Assembly: GCA_016715105.1 (NCBI GenBank)
Contig: JADKBO010000059.1
Coordinates: 310,001-374,000, forward strand
Direction of reading: 5' to 3'
From: Saprospiraceae bacterium
GTDB lineage: Bacteria > Bacteroidota > Bacteroidia > Chitinophagales > Saprospiraceae
Length of the DNA: 64,000 bases
Shown: positions 27,425 through 36,033 of the stretch, piece by piece
Numbering within the stretch: the first letter of the stretch is position 1
How the letters are laid out: the number at the start of each line of letters is the position of its first letter
Position numbers and translations under genes: made by a program
Notes under the pieces: generated by a model
Told to the model about the DNA's origin: nothing
Seen by the model: only the letters and a program-made list of their open reading frames with translations
Database searches by the model: none

Positions 27425-28252
27425 ATGGAAGTAATCACACTTGGATTTTCGCCTTGCCCCAATGATACCTTTATTTTTGGAGCTCTGGTCAACGATCAGT
27501 TGATGCACAAGGACTTGTCCTTCCAATATATGATGGAGGATGTCGAATATCTCAATAAAGCTGCAATGGCTGGCGATTTGGATGTTGTGAAAGTTAGTTA
27601 TTTTGCTTTTACAAAACTTGCTGATAAATACCAGCTTTTGACTTCGGGTGGAGCTCTAGGCACCAACTGTGGACCATTGGTAATTTCAAAAACTCCTGGT
27701 AAAATCCCTTCCGAAAAAGATGTCATTGCCATTCCTGGAGAAAACACCACTGCAAATCTTTTATTGACCTTGGCTTACCCTGAATGCACCAATAAGGAGG
27801 TGGTATTATTTTCTGAGATTGAAAAAGGGGTACAGGATGGAAAATATGATTTTGGGCTCATCATTCACGAATCTAGATTTACTTATGAGCAAAATGGATT
27901 ATTTAAAGTGCGGGATTTAGGCGAATTCTGGGAAGAATATACAGGAACACCTATTCCATTGGGTGCCATTGCGATCAAAAAAACCTTACCTGAAAATACC
28001 AAAAAAAGGATCAATGAACTCATTTCAGAAAGTTTACAATATGCCTATGACCACAGAGATAGCGCAATGGATTTTGTCAAACAACACGCTCAAGAAATGG
28101 ATCCTTTCGTCATGCAGGCACACATTGACTTGTATGTAACTCCTTATTCGATGGATTTGGGCGATCATGGTAAGATGGCTGCTTCACGATTATTTCATGA
28201 GATTGAGCTAAAGTTGGGTATAAAGGAGCCTGAATGGCCTATTTTCGTTTAG
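27425..28252 (+). CDS. mqnD: 1,4-dihydroxy-6-naphthoate synthase (futalosine pathway)
   Basis: The 275-residue protein starts ITLGFSPCPNDTFIFGALVN, the hallmark of MqnD, and has the other conserved parts: DLDVVKVSYFAFTKLADKYQ, GALGTNCGPLVI, IPGENTTANLLL and LIIHESRFTYEQNGL. The His in the IHES segment is the family's catalytic candidate. The enzyme converts cyclic dehypoxanthine futalosine to 1,4-dihydroxy-6-naphthoate in the alternative menaquinone pathway, so this organism probably makes menaquinone that way. It is divergent from porZ with a 149-base gap and is followed 19 bases later by a glycosyltransferase gene. Confidence 0.93.
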   Translation: MEVITLGFSPCPNDTFIFGALVNDQLMHKDLSFQYMMEDVEYLNKAAMAGDLDVVKVSYFAFTKLADKYQLLTSGGALGTNCGPLVISKTPGKIPSEKDVIAIPGENTTANLLLTLAYPECTNKEVVLFSEIEKGVQDGKYDFGLIIHESRFTYEQNGLFKVRDLGEFWEEYTGTPIPLGAIAIKKTLPENTKKRINELISESLQYAYDHRDSAMDFVKQHAQEMDPFVMQAHIDLYVTPYSMDLGDHGKMAASRLFHEIELKLGIKEPEWPIFV

Positions 28253-28271
28253 CGGATAAGTAATAATAAAT

Positions 28272-30071
28272 TTGGGATGGTTGTTGATAATCATTATTAT
28301 TGTCTATCAATTCCAATTAATCTTGACCAGCTCCAAAAAAAATATTCTTAACAACATAAGCTATATAGGTTTTGTAGCTATACTTATTTATGAAATATTC
28401 CAAATTTATACGACTAAACGAGACCTTCTTCAACTTAGTCAAAATCTGAATTTCAACCTTGCCTATTTTCTCATTTGTTGTTGTGTTTTTGCAGCCATCA
28501 TTTTGTTAAATAAAGATAAAGATTTAGTTGCAACGGAAACAAAACCTATACTCAATGAAAAACAGTCCAATGCTTATTTTGATGGATTATTTACGTTTTG
28601 GAAACAGTTGCCTTGGTTTATCAATGGAGGAGTACTACTATTGAGTTTATTAATGGGTTTGTTGTGTTTTTTTGATCTGGGATATTTCGATATTTTACCA
28701 GATGAAACATTACACATAGAAGCTGCCAAAGGCTTTAATGAGACGGGAAGTTTCAAAAGGTGGGACTTTCTTTTAAACAAAACTGGAGAGCCATATGATC
28801 GAGCATGGTCTTATACTTTTCTCATCTCAATTGTTTATAAATTTTTTGGTGTTTCTGTTGAAAATGCCCGATTGGTTTCTGCGTTGTTTGGTGTACTCTT
28901 CGTCCCACTGATATTCAGAATTTCCATGTATTTTACCAAAAGTTACACGGCGTCATTGTTGACTACCTTGGCTGTATTATTTTGTCCCTATTTCTTAGTT
29001 TACTTTCGTAGAATTAGGATGTACTCCATGCTTTTACCCGTATTTGCACTCTTTTATTATTTTGCCATCCGGGTTTTAAATGAGCCTAGTGGAAGAAATA
29101 AATTATTTGGGTCTGTATTATTGGGAAAGCTACTAGATTTCAAAATGCCATTATTGGGAGTGACCTTGTTTTTTCTCTTTCTATCATTCAATGTGCATCA
29201 ATTATCATTACTGAGCCTTGTAGCCTTGTTTATCTATTTTATCTATTTAGTAATCTTACAAAAGAGCCTCAGGTTGATGACCATTTTTGGCCTGGGAGTT
29301 ATCATACTTATTTTAATAATGATAAAACCAGAGGTTTCTGGTGGACTCGAAAATAAATTCAGTTTTTTCAAAGAAAACAATCAAATCTACCTTACCTTTT
29401 TATTAAAGCCTTTATTTAGCATCAACTTCACTTTAGCAGTTTTTACATCGGGTTTTTTATTCATCTTTAAAAATGAAAATAAACAGATGTTGGCCGCACT
29501 GTATGCAATGGTCCTGTCTACAATTTGTTTATTTGTTTATTGCATTCAATATGATATCCATTTCAGGTATATCTCCTACACAATGCCTTTTTTCTATATT
29601 TTAATGTTTTCTCTTTTAAGCATTTACAATGAAAAGGCAGCACCAAAATATTTTTCTTTTGTGCTTCCTTTAGCATGCCTGACTGTAATTGTTTTAAATT
29701 TTGTCAATTCCAAGGAATCCATCTATTACAAAAACCCAGAAGCTCAGTTTACTGAGAAGGTCTATAGGACGATGAAAAGGCAATTTGACCCCAAAACACA
29801 ACAAATCTTGGCTTTATTCCCAGAAGAATTTTATCTAGATGAAATGGCTCCTAATACTCCACTCATTGCAATGCCAAAAGATAAGGAATTGGGCCTCGGA
29901 CAATTGAATTTCCTGCTGTCCAAAAAACAAAGTACTTGGGTTACTTGGCCAACACACAAATCAAGACACATGCGTCAAGAAGTGATAGAAAAGATTAATA
30001 ACACTTGTCAAAAGTATCATGGGTATGCGATTGACAATACTTTTGTAGAGTTGTATTTGTGCACAAGGTAA
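28272..30071 (+). CDS. GT-C glycosyltransferase, ArnT/PMT-like (family 39 type)
   Basis: The 599-residue polytopic membrane protein has about twelve helices. In the first large loop, YFDILPDETLHIEAAKGFNE carries the acidic pair DE expected of GT-C enzymes, followed by ARLVSALFGVLFVPLIFRIS and the YFRRIRMYSMLLPVFALFYY helix typical of the PMT_2 group. The only in-frame start after the upstream stop at 28257-28259 is TTG at 28272, so an unusual start codon is proposed. Such enzymes transfer a sugar from a polyprenyl-phosphate donor; the acceptor is unknown. Confidence 0.82.
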   Translation: MGWLLIIIIIVYQFQLILTSSKKNILNNISYIGFVAILIYEIFQIYTTKRDLLQLSQNLNFNLAYFLICCCVFAAIILLNKDKDLVATETKPILNEKQSNAYFDGLFTFWKQLPWFINGGVLLLSLLMGLLCFFDLGYFDILPDETLHIEAAKGFNETGSFKRWDFLLNKTGEPYDRAWSYTFLISIVYKFFGVSVENARLVSALFGVLFVPLIFRISMYFTKSYTASLLTTLAVLFCPYFLVYFRRIRMYSMLLPVFALFYYFAIRVLNEPSGRNKLFGSVLLGKLLDFKMPLLGVTLFFLFLSFNVHQLSLLSLVALFIYFIYLVILQKSLRLMTIFGLGVIILILIMIKPEVSGGLENKFSFFKENNQIYLTFLLKPLFSINFTLAVFTSGFLFIFKNENKQMLAALYAMVLSTICLFVYCIQYDIHFRYISYTMPFFYILMFSLLSIYNEKAAPKYFSFVLPLACLTVIVLNFVNSKESIYYKNPEAQFTEKVYRTMKRQFDPKTQQILALFPEEFYLDEMAPNTPLIAMPKDKELGLGQLNFLLSKKQSTWVTWPTHKSRHMRQEVIEKINNTCQKYHGYAIDNTFVELYLCTR

Positions 30072-30108
30072 TGGAAACTAGGTTGGTCTGGTTTGCTTTA
30101 AATAGTAA

Positions 30109-30128
30109 AGACGCAAGGCCTTACGTCT
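30109..30128. repeat. Palindromic repeat AGACGcAAGG/CCTTaCGTCT, copy 1
   Basis: A 20-base dyad with one mismatched pair. It is preceded by GTAA, as is copy 2 at 32438-32457, and a GC-richer perfect version is at 32483-32502. The copies lie on both sides of thrS. Dispersed palindromes of this type are common in Bacteroidota intergenic DNA. Confidence 0.75.
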
Positions 30129-30140
30129 CAACTTTATGTC

Positions 30141-30168
30141 GTATGGGCGGAAAGCATTCCGCCCATAC
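30141..30168. terminator. Bidirectional hairpin between convergent GT-C and thrS genes
   Basis: GTATGGGCGGAA (30141-30152) pairs perfectly with TTCCGCCCATAC (30157-30168), giving a 12-bp stem and an AGCA loop. It lies between the stop at 30071 on the plus strand and the thrS stop at 30179 on the minus strand. The flanks are only mildly T-rich, so it may work as a factor-assisted terminator or simply be a repeat palindrome. Confidence 0.6.
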
Positions 30169-30178
30169 TTCTATTCCA

Positions 30179-32125
30179 TTACTTTTCAATCTGTGATTCC
30201 GTGGCATCAATTTCATTTTGAACATATGCGGCCAATTCTGCCACTGTCATGCTACCAATGTCACCCAAGCCCTGTCTTCTCACAGAAACTGTTCCTGTTT
30301 CTGCTTCTTTATCACCAATGATCAACATCAAAGGCACGCGTTTCAATTCAGTGTCGCGAATTTTTCTACCCAAAGACTCATTTCGATCATCAATGAAGCC
30401 TCTGATGTCATATTTTTTGAGTGCTGTTTCCACTGTTTTGCAATAATCAATTAAGCGCTCAGAAACGGGAAGCATGCCATATTGATCGGGGGTAAGCCAA
30501 AGTGGAAATTTGCCCGCAGTGTGCTCAATGAGGATGGAAATAAATCTTTCCATACTGCCAAATGGAGCTCTATGAATCATCACTGGTCGGTGAGGTTTGT
30601 TGTCTGAACCAACGTACTCCAATTGGAATCTTTCTGGCAAATTGTAATCTACCTGAATGGTTCCCAATTGCCAAGAACGACCTAAAGCATCCTTGATCAT
30701 AAAGTCAAGTTTGGGACCATAAAATGCAGCCTCCCCAAGTGCTGTTGTGGTTATCAAATCAACTTCACTTGTTGCCTCGATGATTGCTTTTTGAGCAGCA
30801 TCCCAATTTTCATCACTGCCTATGTATTTTTCTGGAGTATTTGGATCTCTCAAAGAAATCTGAGCCGTAAAATTATCAAAACCCATTTTTTTGATGACCT
30901 TGGTCGTCAATTCCAAAACGTTGAGGAATTCACCCTTTACCTGATCCACGGTGCAAAAAATATGGGCGTCATCTTGAGTAAAACCTCTAACCCTGGACAG
31001 ACCATGTAATTCTCCTGCTTGCTCATAACGGTAAACCGTACCAAATTCACCAATTCTCAAAGGCAATTCTTTGTATGACCTAGGTTTATGTGCAAAGATT
31101 TCGCAATGGTGAGGGCAATTCATAGGTTTGAGCAAAAACTCTTCCCCTTCTCTTGGTGTTTTGATGGGTTGAAAACTATCAGCACCATATTTTGCATAAT
31201 GGCCAGAAGTTTCATACAATGCCTTTCCACCAATATGCGGAGTGACCACCATTTGATAACCACTTTTTTCCTGTTCTTCCCGAAGGTAATTTTGCAATCG
31301 CTCTCTGAGTTGAGTTCCTTTTGGCAACCACAATGGCAACCCACTACCCACTTTTTCAGAAAACATAAAGAGTTCCAATTCCGCGCCTAATTTTCTATGG
31401 TCACGTTTTTTGGCTTCTTCTATCATTTCGAGGTATTCAGTCAATTCCTTTTGTTTTGGAAAGGTAATGCCGTATACTCTAGTCATCATTTTTCTCTTCT
31501 CATCACCGCGCCAGTAGGCACCTGCGATATTTGTCAGCTTTACAGCCTTGATCGGTGAAGTGTCGGGAATGTGCGGACCTCTACACAGATCGGTAAAATT
31601 TCCTTGTGTATAAAAAGTGATTTTGCCGTCTTCCAATCCTTCTAGCAATTCCAATTTATATTCATCGCCTTTTTCTTCGAAATAAGCAATTGCTTCTGAT
31701 TTGCCCACATCTTTCCTTACGAAGGCATTTTTCTCCCTCGCCAAGTCCAACATTTTTTGCTCCAATTTATCCAAATCTGCTGGAGCAAGCGCTCTGTCAC
31801 CTAAATCCACATCATAATAAAAACCAGCTTCGATTGCTGGCCCTATACCAAACTTAGCTCCAGGAAAGGCAGATTCCAAGGCTTCGGCAAACAAGTGGGC
31901 GGAAGAGTGCCAAAAAGTATTCTTTCCCGCCTTGTCATTCCAAGTATTGAGTTTTACATTACTGTCCGTGGTGATGGCTCTGCTTGCGTCCCAAGTTTCT
32001 CCATTTACATCAGCACTCAGCACATTTCTTGCCAAGCCCTCACTGATCGATAGGGCAATGTCCATAGCTGACACACCGCTTTCGTACTGCCTTACACTTC
32101 CATCGGGCAAAGTAATGTTTATCAT
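30179..32125 (-). CDS. thrS: Threonine--tRNA ligase
   Basis: This is a full-length 648-residue class II synthetase. Residues 1-60 form the TGS domain (MINITLPDGSVRQYESGVSA). The editing domain follows, with FWHSSAHLFAEALESAFPGA (HxxxH metal site) and ITFYTQGNFTDLCRGPHIPD. The catalytic core has LLKPMNCPHHCEIFAHKPRS (zinc-binding Cys), RIGEFGTVYRYEQAGELHGL (motif 2) and RPVMIHRAPFGSMERFISIL (motif 3). The C-terminal anticodon-binding domain contains YDIRGFIDDRNESLGRKIRD. It charges tRNA-Thr and edits mischarged serine. Confidence 0.98.
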   Translation of the reverse strand: MINITLPDGSVRQYESGVSAMDIALSISEGLARNVLSADVNGETWDASRAITTDSNVKLNTWNDKAGKNTFWHSSAHLFAEALESAFPGAKFGIGPAIEAGFYYDVDLGDRALAPADLDKLEQKMLDLAREKNAFVRKDVGKSEAIAYFEEKGDEYKLELLEGLEDGKITFYTQGNFTDLCRGPHIPDTSPIKAVKLTNIAGAYWRGDEKRKMMTRVYGITFPKQKELTEYLEMIEEAKKRDHRKLGAELELFMFSEKVGSGLPLWLPKGTQLRERLQNYLREEQEKSGYQMVVTPHIGGKALYETSGHYAKYGADSFQPIKTPREGEEFLLKPMNCPHHCEIFAHKPRSYKELPLRIGEFGTVYRYEQAGELHGLSRVRGFTQDDAHIFCTVDQVKGEFLNVLELTTKVIKKMGFDNFTAQISLRDPNTPEKYIGSDENWDAAQKAIIEATSEVDLITTTALGEAAFYGPKLDFMIKDALGRSWQLGTIQVDYNLPERFQLEYVGSDNKPHRPVMIHRAPFGSMERFISILIEHTAGKFPLWLTPDQYGMLPVSERLIDYCKTVETALKKYDIRGFIDDRNESLGRKIRDTELKRVPLMLIIGDKEAETGTVSVRRQGLGDIGSMTVAELAAYVQNEIDATESQIEK

Positions 32126-32164
32126 ATTCTATTTATTTATTATATATCTAAGCTCTTCGAGGCA

Positions 32165-32172
32165 CAAAAGTA
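32165..32172 (-). promoter_or_regulatory. Likely -7 box for thrS
   Basis: TACTTTTG followed by TG on the minus strand matches TAnnTTTG, 40 bases upstream of the thrS ATG, a normal leader length. No clear -33 box is seen. The box has the same sequence as the one before porZ. Confidence 0.45.
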
Positions 32173-32437
32173 AAAAATGGTAACTGGTATATCATTAAAA
32201 TTGAAAAGATATTTCTGAAGGAAGAGGAATACCTTGCATTAAGGACTACAAAAATTTTGAAATCCATTCAGGTAACTTTACTGTGAATCCATGGATTAAC
32301 TGTCAGCGATCAGTTTTCAGCGATCATAGATTGGCCGTCAGCTTTTTTGGCCGACAGTATTGATGATTCGTGCTGATACCACGAGCTATAAGATGTTAAT
32401 TTATTTAAGACAACTTTATGAACTTTCTACTTTGTAA

Positions 32438-32502
32438 AGACGCAAGGTCTTGCGTTTCTCCATAATTTATAATACCCAGTTCAGACGCAGGGCCCTGCGT
32501 CT
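32438..32502. repeat. Palindromic repeats, copies 2 and 3, in the thrS-aminopeptidase gap
   Basis: Copy 2 (32438-32457, AGACGCAAGG/TCTTGCGTTT) and copy 3 (32483-32502, AGACGCAGGG/CCCTGCGTCT, a perfect palindrome) lie 25 bases apart. The surrounding 510-base gap 32126-32635 also holds CAGCGATCAGTTTTCAGCG-type and GGCCGTCAGC/GGCCGACAG words at 32305-32358, and a duplicated TTTATGAACTTTCTACTTT (copies near 32416 and 32528). I see no gene in it. Confidence 0.75.
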
Positions 32503-32635
32503 CTGCGTTTATTACAACATGTCTACTTTATGAACTTTCTACTTTATGAACTCATTCAGCAGTTCAGCATTTTCTCAGCCCATAAACTAATATTCTCTAT
32601 ATTTACTTTAGTTTAGGACAAAAATAAAATTGAAT

Positions 32636-34024
32636 ATGACCACTCATTTCCCATTTTCAGCAGAAACTTATCGTGCTCGAAGAACCCAATTTATCAACTT
32701 TGTAAAATCGGGAAAATACCTATTTCTGAGCAATGACGAGGTAGCATATAACTACACGGACAATGTTTTTCCTTATCGGCAAGACAGCAGTTTTTTGTAT
32801 TATTTTGGCCTTGACTTTCCTGGAATTTATGGAATAATCGATGCTGATGCAGGCACTACTACCCTATTTGCTGATGACATTGACATCAATATGGTCATCT
32901 GGACAGGACCAATGCCTTCTATGAAATCCTTGGCTGAAAAGGTGGGAATTGACATGGTTTTGAAGGTTGAAGCTTTTGAAAAATCTGTTTCATCAGATAT
33001 TCATTTTTTACCTCCTTATAGAGCTGTCCATTCTATTCTTTTATCTAAAATGCTTGGAAAAGACGTTCACAGCATCACAGAAAGTGCTTCTAAAACCATG
33101 ATCAAAGCCATCATCGCACAACGATCCATCAAATCTGCTGAGGAATTGGTTTTAATGAATGAAGCTACAACCATCAGTGAAACTATGCATTTAGCCGTCA
33201 TGAAAGCCACCAAAGCTGGATTGAAAGAGTATGAATTGGTCGCATTGGCTTCCAAAATAGCCAGAGAACATGGCACGGTTTGGTCTTTTCCGCCCATTAT
33301 GACCATCAATGGGCAAACTTTACACAACCATGGTCATCATAATGAGTTGACGGAGGATCGAATCTTACTTTTTGATGGCGGCTGTGAACTGCCTTCTGGG
33401 TACGCAGGAGATCTTACCAGAGCTTATCCTGTTTCAGGAAAATTCACCAATAAGCAAAAAGAGGTTTATGAAATTGTACTGGGTGCTCAAAAAACTGCCA
33501 TTGACCTTATCAAACCCGGTGAAGCATATTTAAATTGCCATTTAGCTTCAGCGCACTACATATTTGATGGTTTAAAACAACTGGGCATCACCAAAGGAGA
33601 TAGCAACGAAGCAGTCCAAGTTGGAGCTCATGCTCTATTTTTCCCCCATGGACTCGGCCATATGATTGGACTAGATGTTCACGATTTGGAAAACTTGGGA
33701 GAGGACAATGTTGGCTATGATGAAACTTTCAGCCGCAGCAAACAATTTGGTTTGAGATCTCTTCGCATGGCCAAAAAACTGGAAACAGGTCATGTTGTTA
33801 CTGTAGAGCCTGGCATTTATTTCATTCCGGAATTAATTGCCTTGTGGAAAGATGAACAAAAATTTTCTGAGTTTATCAACTATCAAACATTGGAATCATA
33901 CCTCGATTTTGGTGGCATCAGAATTGAGGACGATTATGCAGTAGTAGCTGGAGGCTCCAAAAAATTGGGTGATGTCAATTTACCCAAGGAGATTGGCGAT
34001 GTAGAATCTGTGATGTCAATGTAG
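32636..34024 (+). CDS. Xaa-Pro aminopeptidase (aminopeptidase P, M24 family)
   Basis: From ATG 32636 the protein has 462 residues. The N-terminal domain (residues 1-165) carries FLSNDEVAYNYTDNVFPYRQ and the FLYYFG segment of the aminopeptidase P N-domain. The pita-bread domain has all the expected metal ligands: LLFDGGCELPSGYAGDLTRA (two Asp), FFPHGLGHMIGLDVHD (His), VVTVEPGIYF (Glu) and GGIRIEDDYAV (Glu). It removes N-terminal residues before proline from peptides. A TTG two codons upstream is possible but the ATG is preferred. It has no signal peptide and stands alone. Confidence 0.95.
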   Translation: MTTHFPFSAETYRARRTQFINFVKSGKYLFLSNDEVAYNYTDNVFPYRQDSSFLYYFGLDFPGIYGIIDADAGTTTLFADDIDINMVIWTGPMPSMKSLAEKVGIDMVLKVEAFEKSVSSDIHFLPPYRAVHSILLSKMLGKDVHSITESASKTMIKAIIAQRSIKSAEELVLMNEATTISETMHLAVMKATKAGLKEYELVALASKIAREHGTVWSFPPIMTINGQTLHNHGHHNELTEDRILLFDGGCELPSGYAGDLTRAYPVSGKFTNKQKEVYEIVLGAQKTAIDLIKPGEAYLNCHLASAHYIFDGLKQLGITKGDSNEAVQVGAHALFFPHGLGHMIGLDVHDLENLGEDNVGYDETFSRSKQFGLRSLRMAKKLETGHVVTVEPGIYFIPELIALWKDEQKFSEFINYQTLESYLDFGGIRIEDDYAVVAGGSKKLGDVNLPKEIGDVESVMSM

Positions 34025-34104
34025 GTCGATCCCCTTGCAGAAAAAGAGACTAGTGAGCAAAGGAGGTAAATTAAGTGGCTCGAAGCTCGTGGCTCGAAAC
34101 CTGA

Positions 34105-34698
34105 GGTTAGGACACATCTAAAAATAATATATGTGTTGTTAAGAAAAACTGGAGCAAGAAAATATATTTCTTCTACTTTTTTGCCTTGATGCCAAAAAGT
34201 AGCAAAAAAAATCAAGGCTGAATTTTTTTCTTAACGCTCCCTCACTCCAAAAATACTATGCAAAAAAAACTCACTTTTGACTTTGCTTCATTGTTTTTTG
34301 CTGCATCTGCACCGATTCATTGGTTTGAGGTCACTTATAGTTCGAACAGTTTTTGCAATTAACGTATTTTTGAAGTTCGGTAGCTAAAAAAAATAAGGCC
34401 GGTACAAAACTGATCGAGTAGCACTGGACTCAAGCACGGTGAATAGTGCTAGTGCGGTTTAAATGAATTACAAAAGCCAGATACGAGTTTTTTGTATCGG
34501 GAGGTTTTTTGGTTACTTTTTTGACGGTACAAAAAAGTAACAACCCCAGGCACATGCAGTGGACTCATGATTTGGCATGTTTTCTTCATTGTTTCCAAAG
34601 TGATTAGCCTTATGATACCTTTCTAAAGTTTTTCTTAAATCTATTTCAGTTTAGTAAACAGATTCTTCATATTATAAATAAAAAGATGTGTCCTAACC
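34105..34698. mobile_element. Non-coding 594-bp element with 15-bp terminal inverted repeats (MITE-like)
   Basis: GGTTAGGACACATCT at 34105-34119 is exactly mirrored by AGATGTGTCCTAACC at 34684-34698. The interior has no convincing gene but contains two internal hairpins: TTTTTGCCTTGATG...ATCAAGGCTGA around 34170-34222 and GGTTACTTTTTTG...CAAAAAAGTAAC around 34509-34541. Both flanks are made of GGCTCGAAAC/CTCGTGGCTCG words, so it may have inserted into such a repeat. No clear target-site duplication is seen. The whole 736-base gap 34025-34760 is this element plus those flanks. Confidence 0.6.
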
Positions 34699-34760
34699 AG
34701 AGGCTCGAAACTCGTGGCTCGCAGCTGACCGCCGAAAACTGATAGCTGAAAGCTGCCTCC

Positions 34761-35950
34761 TCAATAAACTTCCACAGCCAACTCTTCCTCAAACGCATTG
34801 ATAAACAAAGGATACTCATCCGTCAAACCATTATAAGCAGCAGTTTTAGCATCCATACGGTGTTTGGTCACCAACGATTTAATGACGTATTTCCCCTTAG
34901 TTTTAGGCTTATAATTTAGTTGGAATGTTCTGCTTTCTCCAGGGTTCATATTATTGTCAGCTATTTTTTTAGCAGTAGGATACCACTCCCAAGTTTCTCC
35001 AATTCTATCTGTTTTGGTAAATACCGTTTTTCCAGAAGATTGATCCATAATCTCCAATTTGATGAGATAAAATCGCTCAGGATCGCCTGTTGGTAATCGG
35101 TGGCCAGCGAATTCATTTTTTAAAGTCAATTGGTAATGAATGCTATCGGTTACCTCAATTTTTTCTTTGATTTTCGAAGGATAAAAAGCCATTCCATTCA
35201 GACTTTTGACGACCAGACCTTTCACTTTCGGAATGCCTGATCCAGAAAAACTATGTAAATGGGAAGTTCTCACAGGCATACCAAAAACCAAAGGTCTTTG
35301 TAGGGTATCCATGTGACAAGAAATGCAATTCTTTTGCCCATGAAATGAACTGGCAGCCCACTCATCACCTGTCTGGAAAGTACAAACCAATTCTGGCGTC
35401 ACCACTGCATTGGCATTATGACACGACATACACAAAGTTTCATTGAGAAACTTGGGGTCTTTTTTTACTTTATGTGGTGCTTTGTCAGAACCAATTGTCC
35501 CGATGATGGCTCCATCACGCACATGGCAAGAAGCACAGCCAATGCCCTCTGCTTGCATCGAAGCGTCAAAACGGGGATTCTTTTTGCGCACAGGTTGATA
35601 GATATCTCCATCATAAAGCCCTTCCACCAAAAATTCTTGTTGATTCTCCAAAGGTATGTGGCAATTTATACACAAAAATGGGCTAGATTCTTTTTTAAGT
35701 TCGGCTTGAAACTGCATGTCTGTCCAAGCATGCGCATGAGTAGAAGTCTTCCACTCCGCATAATGAGCCTGGTGACAAACCCCACAATCTTCAGACCTTA
35801 TAGACACCAAACCTTGCGGCACTTCCTGAAATGGAACTGCCTTTTCCCAATTGTCTTGAAGTGGTACAATATCTTTTTCAAACCAAAGTAGGCAGCAACC
35901 AGTGCTACAGCGAACAAAAGGCCTATGATTACCTGCTTTTTTACAATCAA
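34761..35950 (-). CDS. Membrane-anchored pentaheme cytochrome c, interrupted by one frameshift
   Basis: The main frame (from about 35875 down) has five CxxCH heme sites: CGVCH, CINCH, CASCH, CMSCH and CISCH, then a beta-rich C-terminal domain (HRLPTGDPERFYLIKLEIMD). Upstream, another frame from a TTG at 35950 encodes an anchor, IVKKQVIIGLLFAVALVAAY. The two join as ...YFGLKK-DIVPLQDNWEKAVPF if the run of five A (plus-strand T at 35874-35878) had one more base, giving 397 codons. The anchored heme domain would face the periplasm and could take electrons from the PQQ dehydrogenase encoded just upstream. Confidence 0.8.
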
Positions 35951-36033
35951 ACTAACTTATTTTATTACAAAAATGAGCGAAATTTTTCAAAGCAATGGTA
36001 ACAAAAGATACTTATCATCAAACACCTCCTTGT

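Noticed and set aside
34105..34698. Degenerate transposase gene inside the inverted-repeat element
   Set aside because: No reading frame in the interior shows transposase-like sequence; the element appears non-coding.
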